This document shows, piece by piece, positions 13,561 to 26,400 of a DNA stretch of 64,000 bases (positions within the stretch are counted from its first letter, which is position 1; every line of letters starts with the position of its first letter). The stretch covers positions 27,581,710 through 27,645,709 of the forward strand of contig JAJLRJ010000009.1 of NCBI GenBank assembly GCA_024195265.1. The letters run 5' to 3'. The notes under the pieces were generated by a model. It did no database searches, was not told where the DNA came from, and was given only the letters and a program-made list of their open reading frames with translations. Source of the DNA: Dendrophyllia cribrosa. Taxonomy: Eukaryota; Cnidaria; Anthozoa; Scleractinia; Dendrophylliidae. A program made the position numbers and the translations under genes.

Positions 13561-13599
13561 GTCAAAGAAAGGTGGAAAGATTATTATCCAAATGATCTT

Positions 13600-13795
13600 C
13601 TGAACGAACTGAACGCAGGAAAATCAGAATATTTTTTTCTCCTCGACTCACTCTGTACGCGTCAGATGTATCTTGGTTGTGATTGGTCAAAGAGAAATGG
13701 CAACCGGCGGAAAGCGCGGGAAACTGGCTGCCTCGGCTCCAGTCTATCGTCCGGCCGCTCGGGACGGCCATTTTGGTCAGTTAATCGTAAGTAAA
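13600..13795 (+). promoter_or_regulatory. GC-rich, promoter-like segment inside the CACTA-like element
   Basis: A locally GC- and CpG-rich stretch in otherwise AT-rich DNA. It contains an inverted CCAAT box (ATTGGTCAAAG near 13682), an E2F-type GCGCGGGAAA near 13712, a CCATTTTG element near 13768 and C/GTAAGT near 13788 that could act as a splice donor. The order on the plus strand is that of a metazoan cell-cycle-type promoter with a short first exon. It may be a captured host promoter or the element's own. There is no expression evidence. Confidence 0.3.
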
Positions 13796-13849
13796 CGTGA
13801 CAAGATGTTCAAAACAAAAGCAAAGCCGTCGTATCTTTCACTTCATCTT

Positions 13850-14448
13850 TGAAGCTCGTCACAGGTGAAGTCAAAGTTCTTAGTATGTTTGACCTCACCT
13901 TTGACAAATGTCAAAAGAAACGAATACCAAAGCCGTCATATCTTTGACTGTACCTTTGACGCGTGTCAAAGGCGAAGTCAAAGTTGTTTACATATTTGAC
14001 CTCGCCTTTGACAGGGGGCCAAAAGAATATCAAAGCTGTCATATCTTTGACTTCACCTTTAACGCGCGTCAAAGGTGAAGTCAAACACGTCGTCGTTTTT
14101 GACCTCGCCTTTGTCCCGTCTCAAAGGTATATGCAAAGCCGTTATATATTTGGCATCACCTGTGACGCGCGTCAAAGTCGAAGTCAAAGTTGTTTCCACA
14201 TTTAACCTCGCCTTTGACAGGTATCAAAAGAATATCAAAGCTGTCATATCTTTGACTTCACCTTTGGCGCACGTCAAAGGTGAAGTCAAACACGTCGTCG
14301 TATTTGACTTCGCCTTTGTCCCATCTCAAAGGTATATGCAAAGCCGTTATACATTTCACATCACCTTTGACGCGCGTCAAAGGTGATGTCAAAGTCGATG
14401 CCACATTTGACCACACCTTTGATGAAAGTCAAAGGTATAGCAAATCCA
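13850..14448. repeat. Right subterminal repeat region of the CACTA-like element
   Basis: The same CTTTGAC/GTCAAAG vocabulary as at the left end, here organised with a longer period of about 205 bp (GTCAAAGTTGTTTACATATT near 13977 recurs as a variant near 14182). Small palindromes centred on ACGCGCGT are prominent. Overlapping open frames here repeat the same words and are not genes. Confidence 0.8.
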
Positions 14449-14463
14449 ATATTTCGTGCAGTG
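14449..14463 (-). repeat. Right terminal inverted repeat of the CACTA-like element
   Basis: Ends ...TTTCGTGCAGTG, the inverse of the left end. It is followed by the GAA duplication at 14464-14466. Confidence 0.85.
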
Positions 14464-17400
14464 GAAGTTACTCTTCAAACATTGTAGTTTGCAAACAAAC
14501 AAAGCACAGGAGGAAAATGTGAGACTTTAGTTGCATTTAAACCGTTTGCTATATCGGTGAAGCTACTGAGAAAAGAGAGTCTGATCAACACATAGGTAAA
14601 CTGTGGCTTGCATTCTAACTTCCTTGTTCTTAAGAAGACTGTTTATACAGGTCAGGAAGTTCCAGGTGTCGTAACAGCCAATAAAGACGCTTTCTGTGAC
14701 ATCGTATGTAAATTTCCCTGAGGCTGTCCTGCAAGAGGTAAGTGACTCTATAAGCATAAAAGAAAAATCGATTTCCTTCGCTATAATTGTGGACATATCC
14801 AGTCTTTAATTGGAATGAAACCCATGATCTTTGCTTTAACGGTGCACCTACTGGTCTCTATAAAAAGTTGCAATTTGTAACGGTATTCAAAACCATGGAA
14901 ACTGCTCAACAATTCTGAAGTTGCTCTTCAAACATTGTAGTTTGCAAACAAACAAAGCACAGGAGGAAAATGTGAGACCTTAGTTGCATTCAAACCGTTT
15001 GCTATATCGGTTAAGCTGCTGAGAAAAGAGACTTTGATCAACACATAGGTAAACTGTGGCTTGCGTTATAACTTCCTTGTTCTTGAGAAGACTGTTTATA
15101 CAGGTCAGAAAGTTCCAGGTGTCGTAACAGCCAAAGAAGACGCTTCCTATGACATCGTATGGACATTTTCCTGAGGCTATCCTGCAAGAGGTAAGTGACT
15201 GTATAAGCATAAAAGAAAAATCGATTTCCTTCCCTATAATTGTGGACATATCCAGTCTTTAATTGGAATGAAACCCATGATCTTTGCTTTAACGGTGCAC
15301 CTACTGGTCTCTATCAAAAGTTGCAATTTGTAATGGTATTCAAAACCATGGAAACTGCTCAACAATTCTGAAGTTGCTGTTCAAACATTGTAGTTTCCAA
15401 ACAAACAAAGCACAGGAGGAAAATATGAGACTTTAGTTGCATTCAAACCGTTTGCTATATCGGTGAAGCTACTGAGAAAAGAGACTCTGATCAACACATA
15501 AGTAAACTGTGGCTTGCATTATAACTTCTTGTTCTTGAGAAGACTGTTTATACAGGTCAGGAAGTCCCAGGTGTCGTGACAGCCAAAGAAGACGCTTTCT
15601 GTGACATCGTATGGAAATTTGCCCGATGCTGTCCTACAAGAGGTAAGTGACTGTATGAGCATAAAAGAAAAATCGATTTCCTTCGCTACAATTGTGGACA
15701 TATCCAGTCTTCAATGGGAATGAAACCAATGATCTTTGCTTTAACGGTGGACTTACAGGTCTCTATAAAAAATTGCAATTTGAAATGGTATTCAAAACCA
15801 TGGTCCCTGCTCAACAATTCTGAAGTTGCTCATCAAACATTGTAGTTTGCAAACAAACAAAGCACAGGAGGAAAATGTGAGACTTTAGTTGCATTCAAAC
15901 GGTTTGATATATCGGTGAAGCTACTGAGAAAAGAGACTTTGATCAACACATAGGTAAACTGTGGCTTGCGTTATAACTTCCTTGTTCTTGAGAAGAATGT
16001 TTATACAGGTCAGAAAGTTCCAGGTGTCGTAACAGCCAATAAAGACGCTTCCTGTGACAACATATGGAGGTTTCCCTGAGGCTGTCCTGCAAGAGGTAAG
16101 TGACTGTATAAGCATAAGAGAAAAATCGATTTTCTTCCCTATAATTGTGAACACATCCAGTCTTTAATTGGAATGAAACCCATGATCTTTGCTTTAACGG
16201 TGTACCTAGTGGTCTCTATCAAAAGTTGCAATTTGTAATGGTATTCAAAACCATGGCAACTGCTCAACAATTCTGAAGTTGCTGTTCAAACATTGTAGTT
16301 TCCAAACAAACAAAGCACACGAGGAAAATATGAGACTTTAGTTGCCTTCAAACCGTTTGCTATTTCGGTGAAGCTACTGAGAAAAGAGACTCTTATCAAC
16401 ACATAGGTAAACTGTGGCTTGCATTATAACTTCTTGTTCCTGAGAAGACTGTTTATACAGGTCAGGAAGTCCCAGGTGTCGTAACAGCCAAAGAAGACGC
16501 TTCCTGTGACATCGTATGGAGATTTGCCTGAGGCTGTCCTGCAAGAGGTAAGTGACTGTATAAGTATAAAAGAAAAATCGATTTCCTTCGCTACAATTGT
16601 GGACATATCGAGTCTTCAATGGGAATGAAACCCATGAGCTTTGCTTTAACGGTGGACTTACAGGTCTCTATAAAAAGTTGCAATTTGTAATGTTATTCAA
16701 AGCCATGGTGCCTGCTCAACAATTCTGAAGTTGCTCTTCAAGCATTGTAGTTTGCAAACAAACAAAGCACAGGAGGAAAATGTGAGACTTTAGTTACATT
16801 TAAACCGTTTGCTATATCGGTGAAGCTACTGAGAAAAGAGACTCTGATCAACACATACGTAAACTGTGGCTTGCATTCTAACTTCCTTGTTCTTGAGAAG
16901 ACTGTTTATACAGGTCAGGAGGTTCCAGGTGTCGTAAAAGCCAAAGAAGACGCTTCCTGTGACATCGTATGGAGATTTGCTTGAGGCTGTCCTGCAAGAG
17001 GTAAGTGACTGTATAAGCATAAAAGAAAAATCGATTTCCTTCCCTATAATTGTGGACATATCCAGTCTTTAATTGGAATGAAACCCATGATCTTTGCTTT
17101 AACGGTACACCTACTGGTCTCTATCAAAAGTTGCAATTTGTAACGGTATTCAAAACCATGGAAACTGGTCAACAATTCTGAAGTTGCTCTTCAAACATTG
17201 TAGTTTCCAAACAAACAAAGCACACGAGGAAAATATGAGACTTTAGTTGCCTTCAAACCGTTTGCTATATCGGTGAAGCTACTGAGAAAAGAGACTCTGA
17301 TCAACACATAGGTAAACTGTGGCTTGCATTATAACTTCTTGTTCTTGAGAAGACTGTTTATACAGGTCAGGAAGTCCCAGGTGTCGTGACAGCCAAAGAA

Positions 17401-20400
17401 GACGCTTTCTGTGACATCGTATGGAAATTTGCCCGAGGCTGTCCGACAAGAGGTAAGTGACTGTATCAGCATAAAAGAAAAATCGATTTCCTTCGCTACA
17501 ATTGTGGACATATCCAGTCTTCAATGGGAATGAAACTAATGATCTTTGCTTTAACGGTGGACTTACAGGTCTCTATAAAAAATTGCAATTTGAAATGGTA
17601 TTCAAAACCATGGTCCCTGCTCAACAATTCTGAAGTTGCTCTTCAAACATTGTAGTTTGCAAACAAACAAAGCACAGGAGGAAAATGTGAGACTTTAGTT
17701 GCATTCAAACGGTTTGAAATATCGGTGAAGCTACTGAGAAAAGAGACTTTGATCAACACATAGGTAAACTGTGGCTTGCGTTATAACTTCCTTGTTCTTG
17801 AGAAGACTGTTTATACAGATCAGAAAGTTCCAGTTGTCGTAACAGCCAATAAAGACGCTTCCTGTGACAACGTATGGAGGTTTCCCTGAGGCTGTCCTGC
17901 AAGAGGTAAGTGACTGTATAAGCATAAGAGAAAAATCAATTTTCTTCCCTATAATTGTGAACACATCCAGTCTTTAATTGGAATGAAACCCATGATCTTT
18001 GCTTTAACGGTGCACCTACTGGTCTCTATCAAAAGTTGCAATTTGTAACGGTATTCAAAACCATGGAACGTGCTCAACAATTCTGAAGTTGCTCTTCAAA
18101 CACTTTAGTTTGCAAACAAACAAAGCACAGGAGGAAAATGTGAGACTTTAGTTGCATTCAAACCGTTTGCTATATCGGTGAAGCTACTGTGAAAAGAGAC
18201 TCTGATCAACACATAGGTAACCTGTGGCTTGCATTATAACTTCCTTGTTCTTGAGAAGACTGTTCATACAGGTCAGGAAGTTCCAGGTGTCATAACAACC
18301 AAAGAAGACGCTTGCTGTGACATCGTATGGAGATTTGCCCAAGGCTGTCCTGCAAGAGGTAAGTGACTGTATAAGCATAAAAAAAATCGATTTCCTTCGC
18401 TATAATTGTGGACATATCCAGACTTTAATGGGAATGAAATCCATGATCTTTGCTTTGACGGTGCACCTACTGGTCTCTATCAAAAGTTGCAATTTGTAAT
18501 GGTATTCATAACCATGGAACCTGCTCAACAATTCTGAAGTTACTCTTCAAACATTGTAGTTTGCAAACAAACAAAGCACAGGAGGAAAATGTGAGACTTT
18601 AGTTGCATTCAAACGGTTTGAAATATCGGTGAAGCTACTGAGAAAAGAGACTTTGATCAACACATAGGTAAACTGTGGCTTGCGTTATAACTTCCTTGTT
18701 CTTGAGAAGACTGTTTATACAGGTCAGGAAGTTCCAGGTGTCGCAACAGCCAATAAAGACGCTTCCTGTGACATCGTATGTAAATTTCCCTGAGGCTGTC
18801 CTGCAAGAGGTAAGTGACTCTATAAGCATAAAAGAAAAATCGATTTCCTTCGCTATAATTGTGGACATATCCAGTCTTTAATTGGAATGAAACCCATGAT
18901 CTTTGCTTTAACGGTGCACCTACTGGTCTCTATAAAAAGTTGCAATTTGTAACGGTATTCAAAACCATGGAAACTGCTCAATAATTCTGAAGTTGCTCTT
19001 CAAACATTGTAGTTTGCAAACAAACAAAGCACAGGTGGAAAATGTGAGACCTTAGTTGCATTCAAACCGTTTGCTATATCGGTTAAGCTGCTGAGAAAAG
19101 AGACTTTGATCAACACATAGGTAAACTGTGGCTTGCGTTATAACTTCCTTGTTCTTGAGAAGACTGTTTATACAGGTCAGAAAGTTCCAGGTGTCGTAAC
19201 AGCCAAAGAAGACGCTTCCTATGACATCGTATGGACATTTTCCTGAGGCTGTCCTGCAAGAGGTAAGTGACTGTATAAGCATAAGAGAAAAATCGATTTT
19301 CTTCCCTATAATTGTGGACACATCCAGTCTTTAATTGGAATGAAACCCATGATCTTTGCTTTAACGGTGCACCTACTGGTCTCTATCAAAAGTTGCAATT
19401 TGTAATGGTATTCAAAACCATGGAAACTGCTTAACAATTCTGAAGTTGCTGTTCAAACATTGTAGTTTCCAAACAAACAAAGCACACGAGGAAAATATGA
19501 GACTTTAGTTGCATTCAAACCGTTTGCTATATCGGTGAAGCTACTGAGAAAAGAGACTCTGATCAACACATAGGTAAACTGTGGCTTGCATTATAACTTC
19601 TTGTTCTTGAGAAGACTGTTTATACAGGTCAGGAAGTCCCAGGTGTCGTGACAGCCAAAGAAGACGCTTTCTGTGACATCGTATGGAAATTTGCCCGAGG
19701 CTGTCCTACAAGAGGTAAGTGACTGTATCAGCATAAAAGAAAAATCGATTTCCTTCGCTACAATTGTGGACATATCCAGTCTTCAATGGGAATGAAACCA
19801 ATGATCTTTGCTTTAACGGTGGACTTACAGGTCTCTATAAAAAATTGCAATTTGAAAAGGTATTCAAAACCATGGTCCCTGCTCAACAATTCTGAAGTTG
19901 CTCTTCAAACATTGTAGTTTCCAAACAAACAAAGCACAGGAGGAAAATGTGAGACTTTAGTTGCATTCAAACGGTTTGATATATCGGTGAAGCTACTGAG
20001 AAAAGAGACTTTGATCAACACATAGGTAAACTGTGGCTTGCGTTATAACTTCCTTGTTCTTGAGAAGACTGTTTATACAGGTCAGGAAGTTCCAGGTGTC
20101 GTAACAGCCAATAAAGACGCTTCCTGTGACAACGTATGGAGGTTTCCCTGAGGCTGTCCTGCCAGAGGTAAGTGACTGTATAAGCATAAGAGAAAAATCG
20201 ATTTTCTTCCCTATAATTGTGAACACATCCAGTCTTTAATTGGAATGAAACCCATGATCTTTGCTTTAACGGTGCACCTAGTGGTCTCTATCAAAAGTTG
20301 CAATTTGTAATGGTATTCAAAACCATGGCAACTGCCTAACAATTCTGAAGTTGCTGTTCAAACATTGTAGTTTCCAAACAAACAAAGCACACGAGGAAAA

Positions 20401-23400
20401 TATGAGACTTTAGTTGCCTTCAAACCGTTTGCTATTTCGGTGAAGCTACTGAGAAAAGAGACTCTTATCAACACATAGGTAAACTGTGGCTTGCATTATA
20501 ACTTCTTGTTCCTGAGAAGACTGTTTATACAGGTCAGGAAGTCCCAGGTGTCGTAACAGCCAAAGAAGACGCTTCCTGTGACATCGTATGGAGATTTGCC
20601 TGAGGCTGTCCTGCAAGAGGTAAGTGACTGTATAAGCATAAAAGAAAAATCGATTTCCTTCGCTACAATTGTGGACATATCGAGTCTTCAATGGGAATGA
20701 AACCCATGAGCTTTGCTTTAACGGTGGACTTACAGGTCTCTATAAAAAGTTGCAATTTGTAATGTTATTCAAAACCATGGTGCCTGCTCAACAATTCTGA
20801 AGTTGCTCTTCAAGCATTGTAGTTTGCAAACAAACAAAGCACAGGAGGAAAATGTGAGACTTTAGTTACATTTAAACCGTTTGCTATATCGGTGAAGCTA
20901 CTGAGAAAAGAGACTCTGATCAACACATACGTAAACTGTGGCTTGCATTCTAACTTCCTTGTTCTTGAGAAGACTGTTTATACAGGTCAGGAGGTTCCAG
21001 GTGTCGTAACAGCCAAAGAAGACGCTTCCTATGACATCGTATGGAGATTTGCTTGAGGCTGTCCTGCAAGAGGTAAGTGACTGTATAAGCATAAAAGAAA
21101 AATCGATTTCCTTCCCTATAATTGTGGACATATCCAGTCTTTAATTGGAATGAAACCCATGATCTTTGCTTTAACGGTGCACCTACTGGTCTCTATAAAA
21201 AATTGCAATTTGAAATGGTATTCAAAACCATGGTCCCTGCTCAACAATTCTGAAGTTGCTCTTCAAACATTGTAGTTTACAAACAAACAAAGCACAGGAG
21301 GAAAATGTGAGACTTTAGTTGCATTCAAACGGTTTGATATATCGGTGAAGCTACTGAGAAAAGAGACTCTGATGAACACATACGTAAACTGTGGCTTGCA
21401 TTCTAACTTCCTTGTTCTTGAGAAGACTGCTTATACAGGTCAGGAGGTTCCAGGTGTCGTAACAGCCAAAGAAGACGCTTCCTGTGACATCGTATGGAGA
21501 TTTGCTTGAGGCTGTCCTGCAAGAAGTAAGTGACTGTATAAGCATAAAAGAAAAATCGATTACCTTCCCTATAATTGTGGACATATCCAGTTTTTAATTG
21601 GAATGAAACCCATGATCTTTGCTTTAACGGTGCACCTACTGATCTCTATCAAAAGTTGCAATTTGTGACGGTATTTAAAACCATGGAAACTGCTCAACAA
21701 TTCTGAAGTTGCTCTTCAAACATTGTAGTTTGCAAACAAACAAAGCACAGGAGGAAAATATGAGACTTTACTTGCATTCAAACCGTTTGATATATCGGTG
21801 AAGCTACTGAGAAAAGAGACTTTGATCAACACATAGGTAAACTGTGGCTTGTATTATAACTTCCTTGTTCTTGAGAAGACTGTTTATACAGGTCAGGAAG
21901 TTCCAGGTGTCGTAACAGCCAATAAAGACGCTTCCTGTGACATCGTATGGAGATTTCCCTTAGGCTGTCCAGCAAGATGTAAGTGACTGTATCAGCATAA
22001 AAGAAAAATCGATTTCCTTCGCTACAATTGTGGACATATCCAGTTTTTAATTGGAGTGAAACCCATGATTTTTGCTTTAACGGAGCACCTACTGGTCTCT
22101 ATCAAAAGTTGCAATTCGTAACGGTATTCAAAACCATGGAACCTGCTCAACAATTCTAAAATTGCTCTTCAAGCATTGTAGTTTGCAAATAAACAAAGCA
22201 CAGGAGGAAAATGTGAGACTTTAGTTGCATTAAAACCGCTTGCTATATCGGTGAAGCTACTGAGAAAAGAGACTTTGATCAACACATAGGTAAACTGTGG
22301 CTTGCATTATAACTTCCTTGTTCTTGAGAAGACTGTTTATACAGGACAGGAAGTTCCAGGTGTCGTAGCGGCCAATGAAGACGCTTCCTGTGACATCGTA
22401 TGGAGATTTGCTTGAGGCAGTCCTGCAAGAGGTAAGTGACTGTATAAGCATAAAAGAAAAATCGATTTCCTTCCCTTTAATTGTGTACATATGGAGTCTT
22501 TAATGGGAATCAAACCCATGATGATTGCTGTTAACGGTGACCGTACCGGGATCAACCAAAAGTTGTAAGGTACGAACAGTAAATCTAAGGTTGCATTGAA
22601 GTTCAAACCCATGGTCTTAACTTTAACTGTCGACCTACTGGGCTCTACTAAAAGTTGAAAGTTTTAATGGCGTTCAAAAGCACGGTCCTTATTCAACAAT
22701 TCTCAAGTTACTCTTTAAACAATGTACTTTGCAAACAAACAAAATACAGGAGGAAAATGCGAGACTATAGTTGCATTCAAATCGTTTGCTATATCGGTGA
22801 AGCTACTGAGAAAACAGACGCTCATCACAACATAAGTAAATTCTGACTTGCATTATAACTTCCTTGACACGGGTCAGGAAGTTCTAGGTGTCGTAACAGC
22901 CAAAGAAGACGCTTCCTGTGACATCGTATGGAAATTTACCCGAGGTTTCCCTAAAAGAGGTAAGTGACTGTATAAGCATAAAAGAAAAATCGATTTCCTT
23001 CGCTACAATTGTGGACATATCGAGTCTTCAATGGGAATGAAACCCATGATCTTCGCTTTGTTGGTGGACTTACAGGTCTCTATAAAAAGGTGCAATTTGT
23101 AATGGTATTCAAAACCATGGTCCCTGCTCAACAATTCTGAAGTTGCTCTTCAAACATTGTAGTTTGCAAACAAACAAAGCACAGGAGGAAAATATGAGAC
23201 TTTAGTTGCATTCAAACCGTTTGATATATCGGTGAAGCTACTGAGAAAAGAGACTTTGATGAACACATAGGTAAACTGTGGCTTGCATTCTAACTTCCTT
23301 GTTCTTGAGAAGACTGTTTATACAGGTCAGGAAGTTCCAGTTGTCGTAACAATCAAAGAAGACGCTTCCTGTGACATCGTATGGAGATTTGATTGAGGCT

Positions 23401-26400
23401 GTCCTGCAAGAGGTAAGTGACTGTATTAGCATAAAAGAAAAATCGATTTCCTTCCCTATAATTGTGGACATATCCAGTCTTTAATTGGAATGAAACCCAT
23501 GATCTTTGCTTTAACGGTGCACCTACTGGTCTCTATCAAAAGTTGCAATTTGTAACGACATTTAAAACCATGGAACCTGCTCAACAATTCTGAAGTTGCT
23601 CTTCAAACATTGTAGTTTGCAAATAAACAAAGCACAGGAGGAAAATGTGAGACTTTAGTTGCATTCAAACCGTTTGCTATATCGGTTAAGCTACTGAGAA
23701 AAGAGACTCTGATCAACGCATAGGCAAACTGTGGCTTGCATTCTAACTTCCTTGTTCTTGAGAAGACTGTTTATACAGGTCAGGAAGTCCCAGGTGTCGT
23801 AACAGCCAAAGAAGACGCTTCCTGTGACATCGTATGGAGATTTTCCTGAGGCTGTCCTGCAAGAGGTAAGTGACTGTATAAGCATAAAAGAAAAATCGAT
23901 TTCCTTCGCTATAATTGTGTACATATGGAGTCTTTAATGGGAATCAAACCCACGATGATTGCTGTTAACGGTGACCGTACCGGGATGAACCAAAAGTTGT
24001 AAAGGACGAACAGTAAATCTGAGGCTGCATTGAAGTTCAAACCCATGGTGTTTACTTTAACGGTAGACCTACTGGGCTATACTAAAGTTTGAAAGTTTTA
24101 ATGGCATTCAAATGCACGGTCCTAGCTCAACAATTCTCAAGTTACTCTTTAAACAATGTACTTTGCAAACAAACAAAATACAGGAGGAAAATGTGAGACT
24201 ATAGTTGCATTCAAATCGTTTGTTATATCGGTGAAGCTACTGAGAAAACAGACGCTCATCACAACATAAGTTAATTCTTACTTGCATTATAACTTCCTTG
24301 TTCTTGAGAAGACTGTTTACACAGGTCAGGAAGTTCCAGGTGTCATAACAGCCAAAGAAGACGCTTCCTGTGACATCGTATGGAAATTTGCCCGAGGCTG
24401 TCCTACAAGAGGTGAGTGACTGTATAAGCATAAAAGAAAAATCGCATTCCTTCGCTACAATTGTGGACATATCGAGTCTTCAATGGGAATGAAACCAATG
24501 ATCTTTGCTTTAACGGTGGACTTACAGGTCTCTATAAAAAGTTGCAATTTGAAATGGTATTGAAAACCATCGTCCCTGCTCAACAATTCTGAAGTTGCTC
24601 TCAAACATTGTAGTTTGCAAACAAACAAAGTACAAGAGGAAAATATGAAACTTTAGTTGCATTCAAACCGTTTACTATATCGGTGAAGCTACTGAGAAAA
24701 GAGACTCTGATCAACACATAGGTACTGTGGCTTGTATTATAACTTCTTGTTCTTGAGAAGACTGTTTATACAGGTCAGGAAGACCCAGGTGTCGTGACAG
24801 CCAAAGAAGACGCTTCCTGTGACATCGTATGGAAATTTGCCCGAGGCTGTCCTACAAGAGATAAGTGACTGTATAAGCATAAAAGAAAAATCGATTTCCT
24901 TCGCTACAATTGTGGACATATCGAGTCTTCAATGGGAGTGAAACCAATGATCTTTGCTTTAACGGTGGACTTACAGGTCTCTATAAAAAGTTGCAATTTG
25001 AAATGGTATTCAAAACCATGGTCCCTGCTCAACAATTCTGAAGTTGCTCTTCAAGCATTGTAGTTTGCAAACAAACAAAGCACAGGAGGAAAATGTGCGA
25101 CTTTAGTTGCATTTAAACCGTTTGCTATATCGGTGAAGCTACTGTGAAAGGACACTCTGATCAACACATAGGTAAACTGTGGCTTCCATTCTAACTTCCT
25201 TGTTCTTGAGAAGACTGTTTATACAGGTCAGGAAGTCACAGGTGTCGTAACAGCCAAAGAAGACGCTTCCTGTAACATCGTATGGAGATTTGCTTGAGGC
25301 TGTCCCGCAAGACGTAAGTGACTGTATAAGCATAAAAGAAAAATCAATTTTCTTCCCTATAATTGTCGACACATCCAGTCTTTAATTGGAATGAAACCCA
25401 TGATCTTTGCTTTAACGGTGCACCTAGTGGTCTCTATCAAAAGTTGCAATTTGTAATGGTATTCAAAACCATGGAAACTGCTCAACAACTCTGAAGTTGC
25501 TGTTCAAACATTGTAGTTAGCAAACAAACAAAGAACAAGAGGAAAATATAAGACTTTAGTTGCATTCAAACCGTTTGATATATCGGTGAAGCTACTGAGA
25601 AAAGAGACTTTGATCAACACATAGGTAAACTGTGGCTTGCATTCTAACTTCCTTGTTCTTGAGAAGACTGTTTATACAGGTCAGGAAGTTCCAGGTGTCG
25701 TAACAGCCAATAAAGACGCTTCCTGTGACATCCTATGGAGATTTCCATGAGGCTGTCCTGCAAGTGGTAAGTGACTGTATAAGCATAAAAGAAAAATCGA
25801 TTTCCTTCGCTATAATTGTGGAAATATCCAGTTTTTAATTGGAATGAAACCCATGATTTTTGCTTTAACCGTGCACCTACTGGTCTCTATCAAAAGATGC
25901 AATTCGTAACGGTATTCTAAACCATGGAACCTGCTCAACAATTCTGAAGTTGCTCGTCAAACATTGTAGTTTGCAAACAAACAAAGCACAGGAGGAAAAT
26001 GTGAGACTTTAGTTGCATTCAAACCGTTTGCTATATCGGTGAAGCTACTGAGAAAAGAGACTCTGATCAACACACAGGTAAACTGTGGCTTGCATTATAA
26101 CTTCTTTGTTCTTGAAAAGACTGTTCATACAGGTCAGGAAGTTCCAGGTGTCATAACAACCAAAGAAGACGCTACCTGTGACATCGTATGGAGATTTTCC
26201 TGAGGCTGTCCTGCAAGAGGTAAGTGACTGTATAAGCATAAAAGAAAAATCGATTTTCTTCCCTATAATTGTGTACACATCCAGGCTTTAATTGGAATGA
26301 AACCCATGATCTTTGCTTTAACGGTGCACCTAGTGGTCTCTATCAAAAGTTGCAATTTCTAATGGTATTCATAACCATGGAACCTGCTCAACAATTCTGA

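Larger units (their letters stand above)
6560..14463. mobile_element. CACTA/EnSpm-like DNA transposon, non-autonomous, 7904 bp
   Basis: The ends are CACTGCACGAAAAAT on the left and the inverted counterpart ATTTCGTGCAGTG on the right. Both ends are flanked by GAA (6557-6559 and 14464-14466), a 3-bp target duplication. CACTR termini with a 3-bp duplication and long subterminal repeats are hallmarks of the CACTA (EnSpm/CMC) superfamily. An empty paralogous site exists in the same array: the unit around 18500-18545 shares a rare variant (GGTATTCATAACCATGG) with the left flank and runs through a single GAA at 18536-18538 without the element, which fixes both boundaries. I see no transposase frame inside, so it was probably mobilised in trans. 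Its core carries two nested fold-back elements. Confidence 0.85.

Noticed and set aside
13963..14522. Overlapping frames with repeated LTSPL-like peptides
   Set aside because: Translations of the CTTTGAC subterminal repeats of the CACTA-like element; no gene context.
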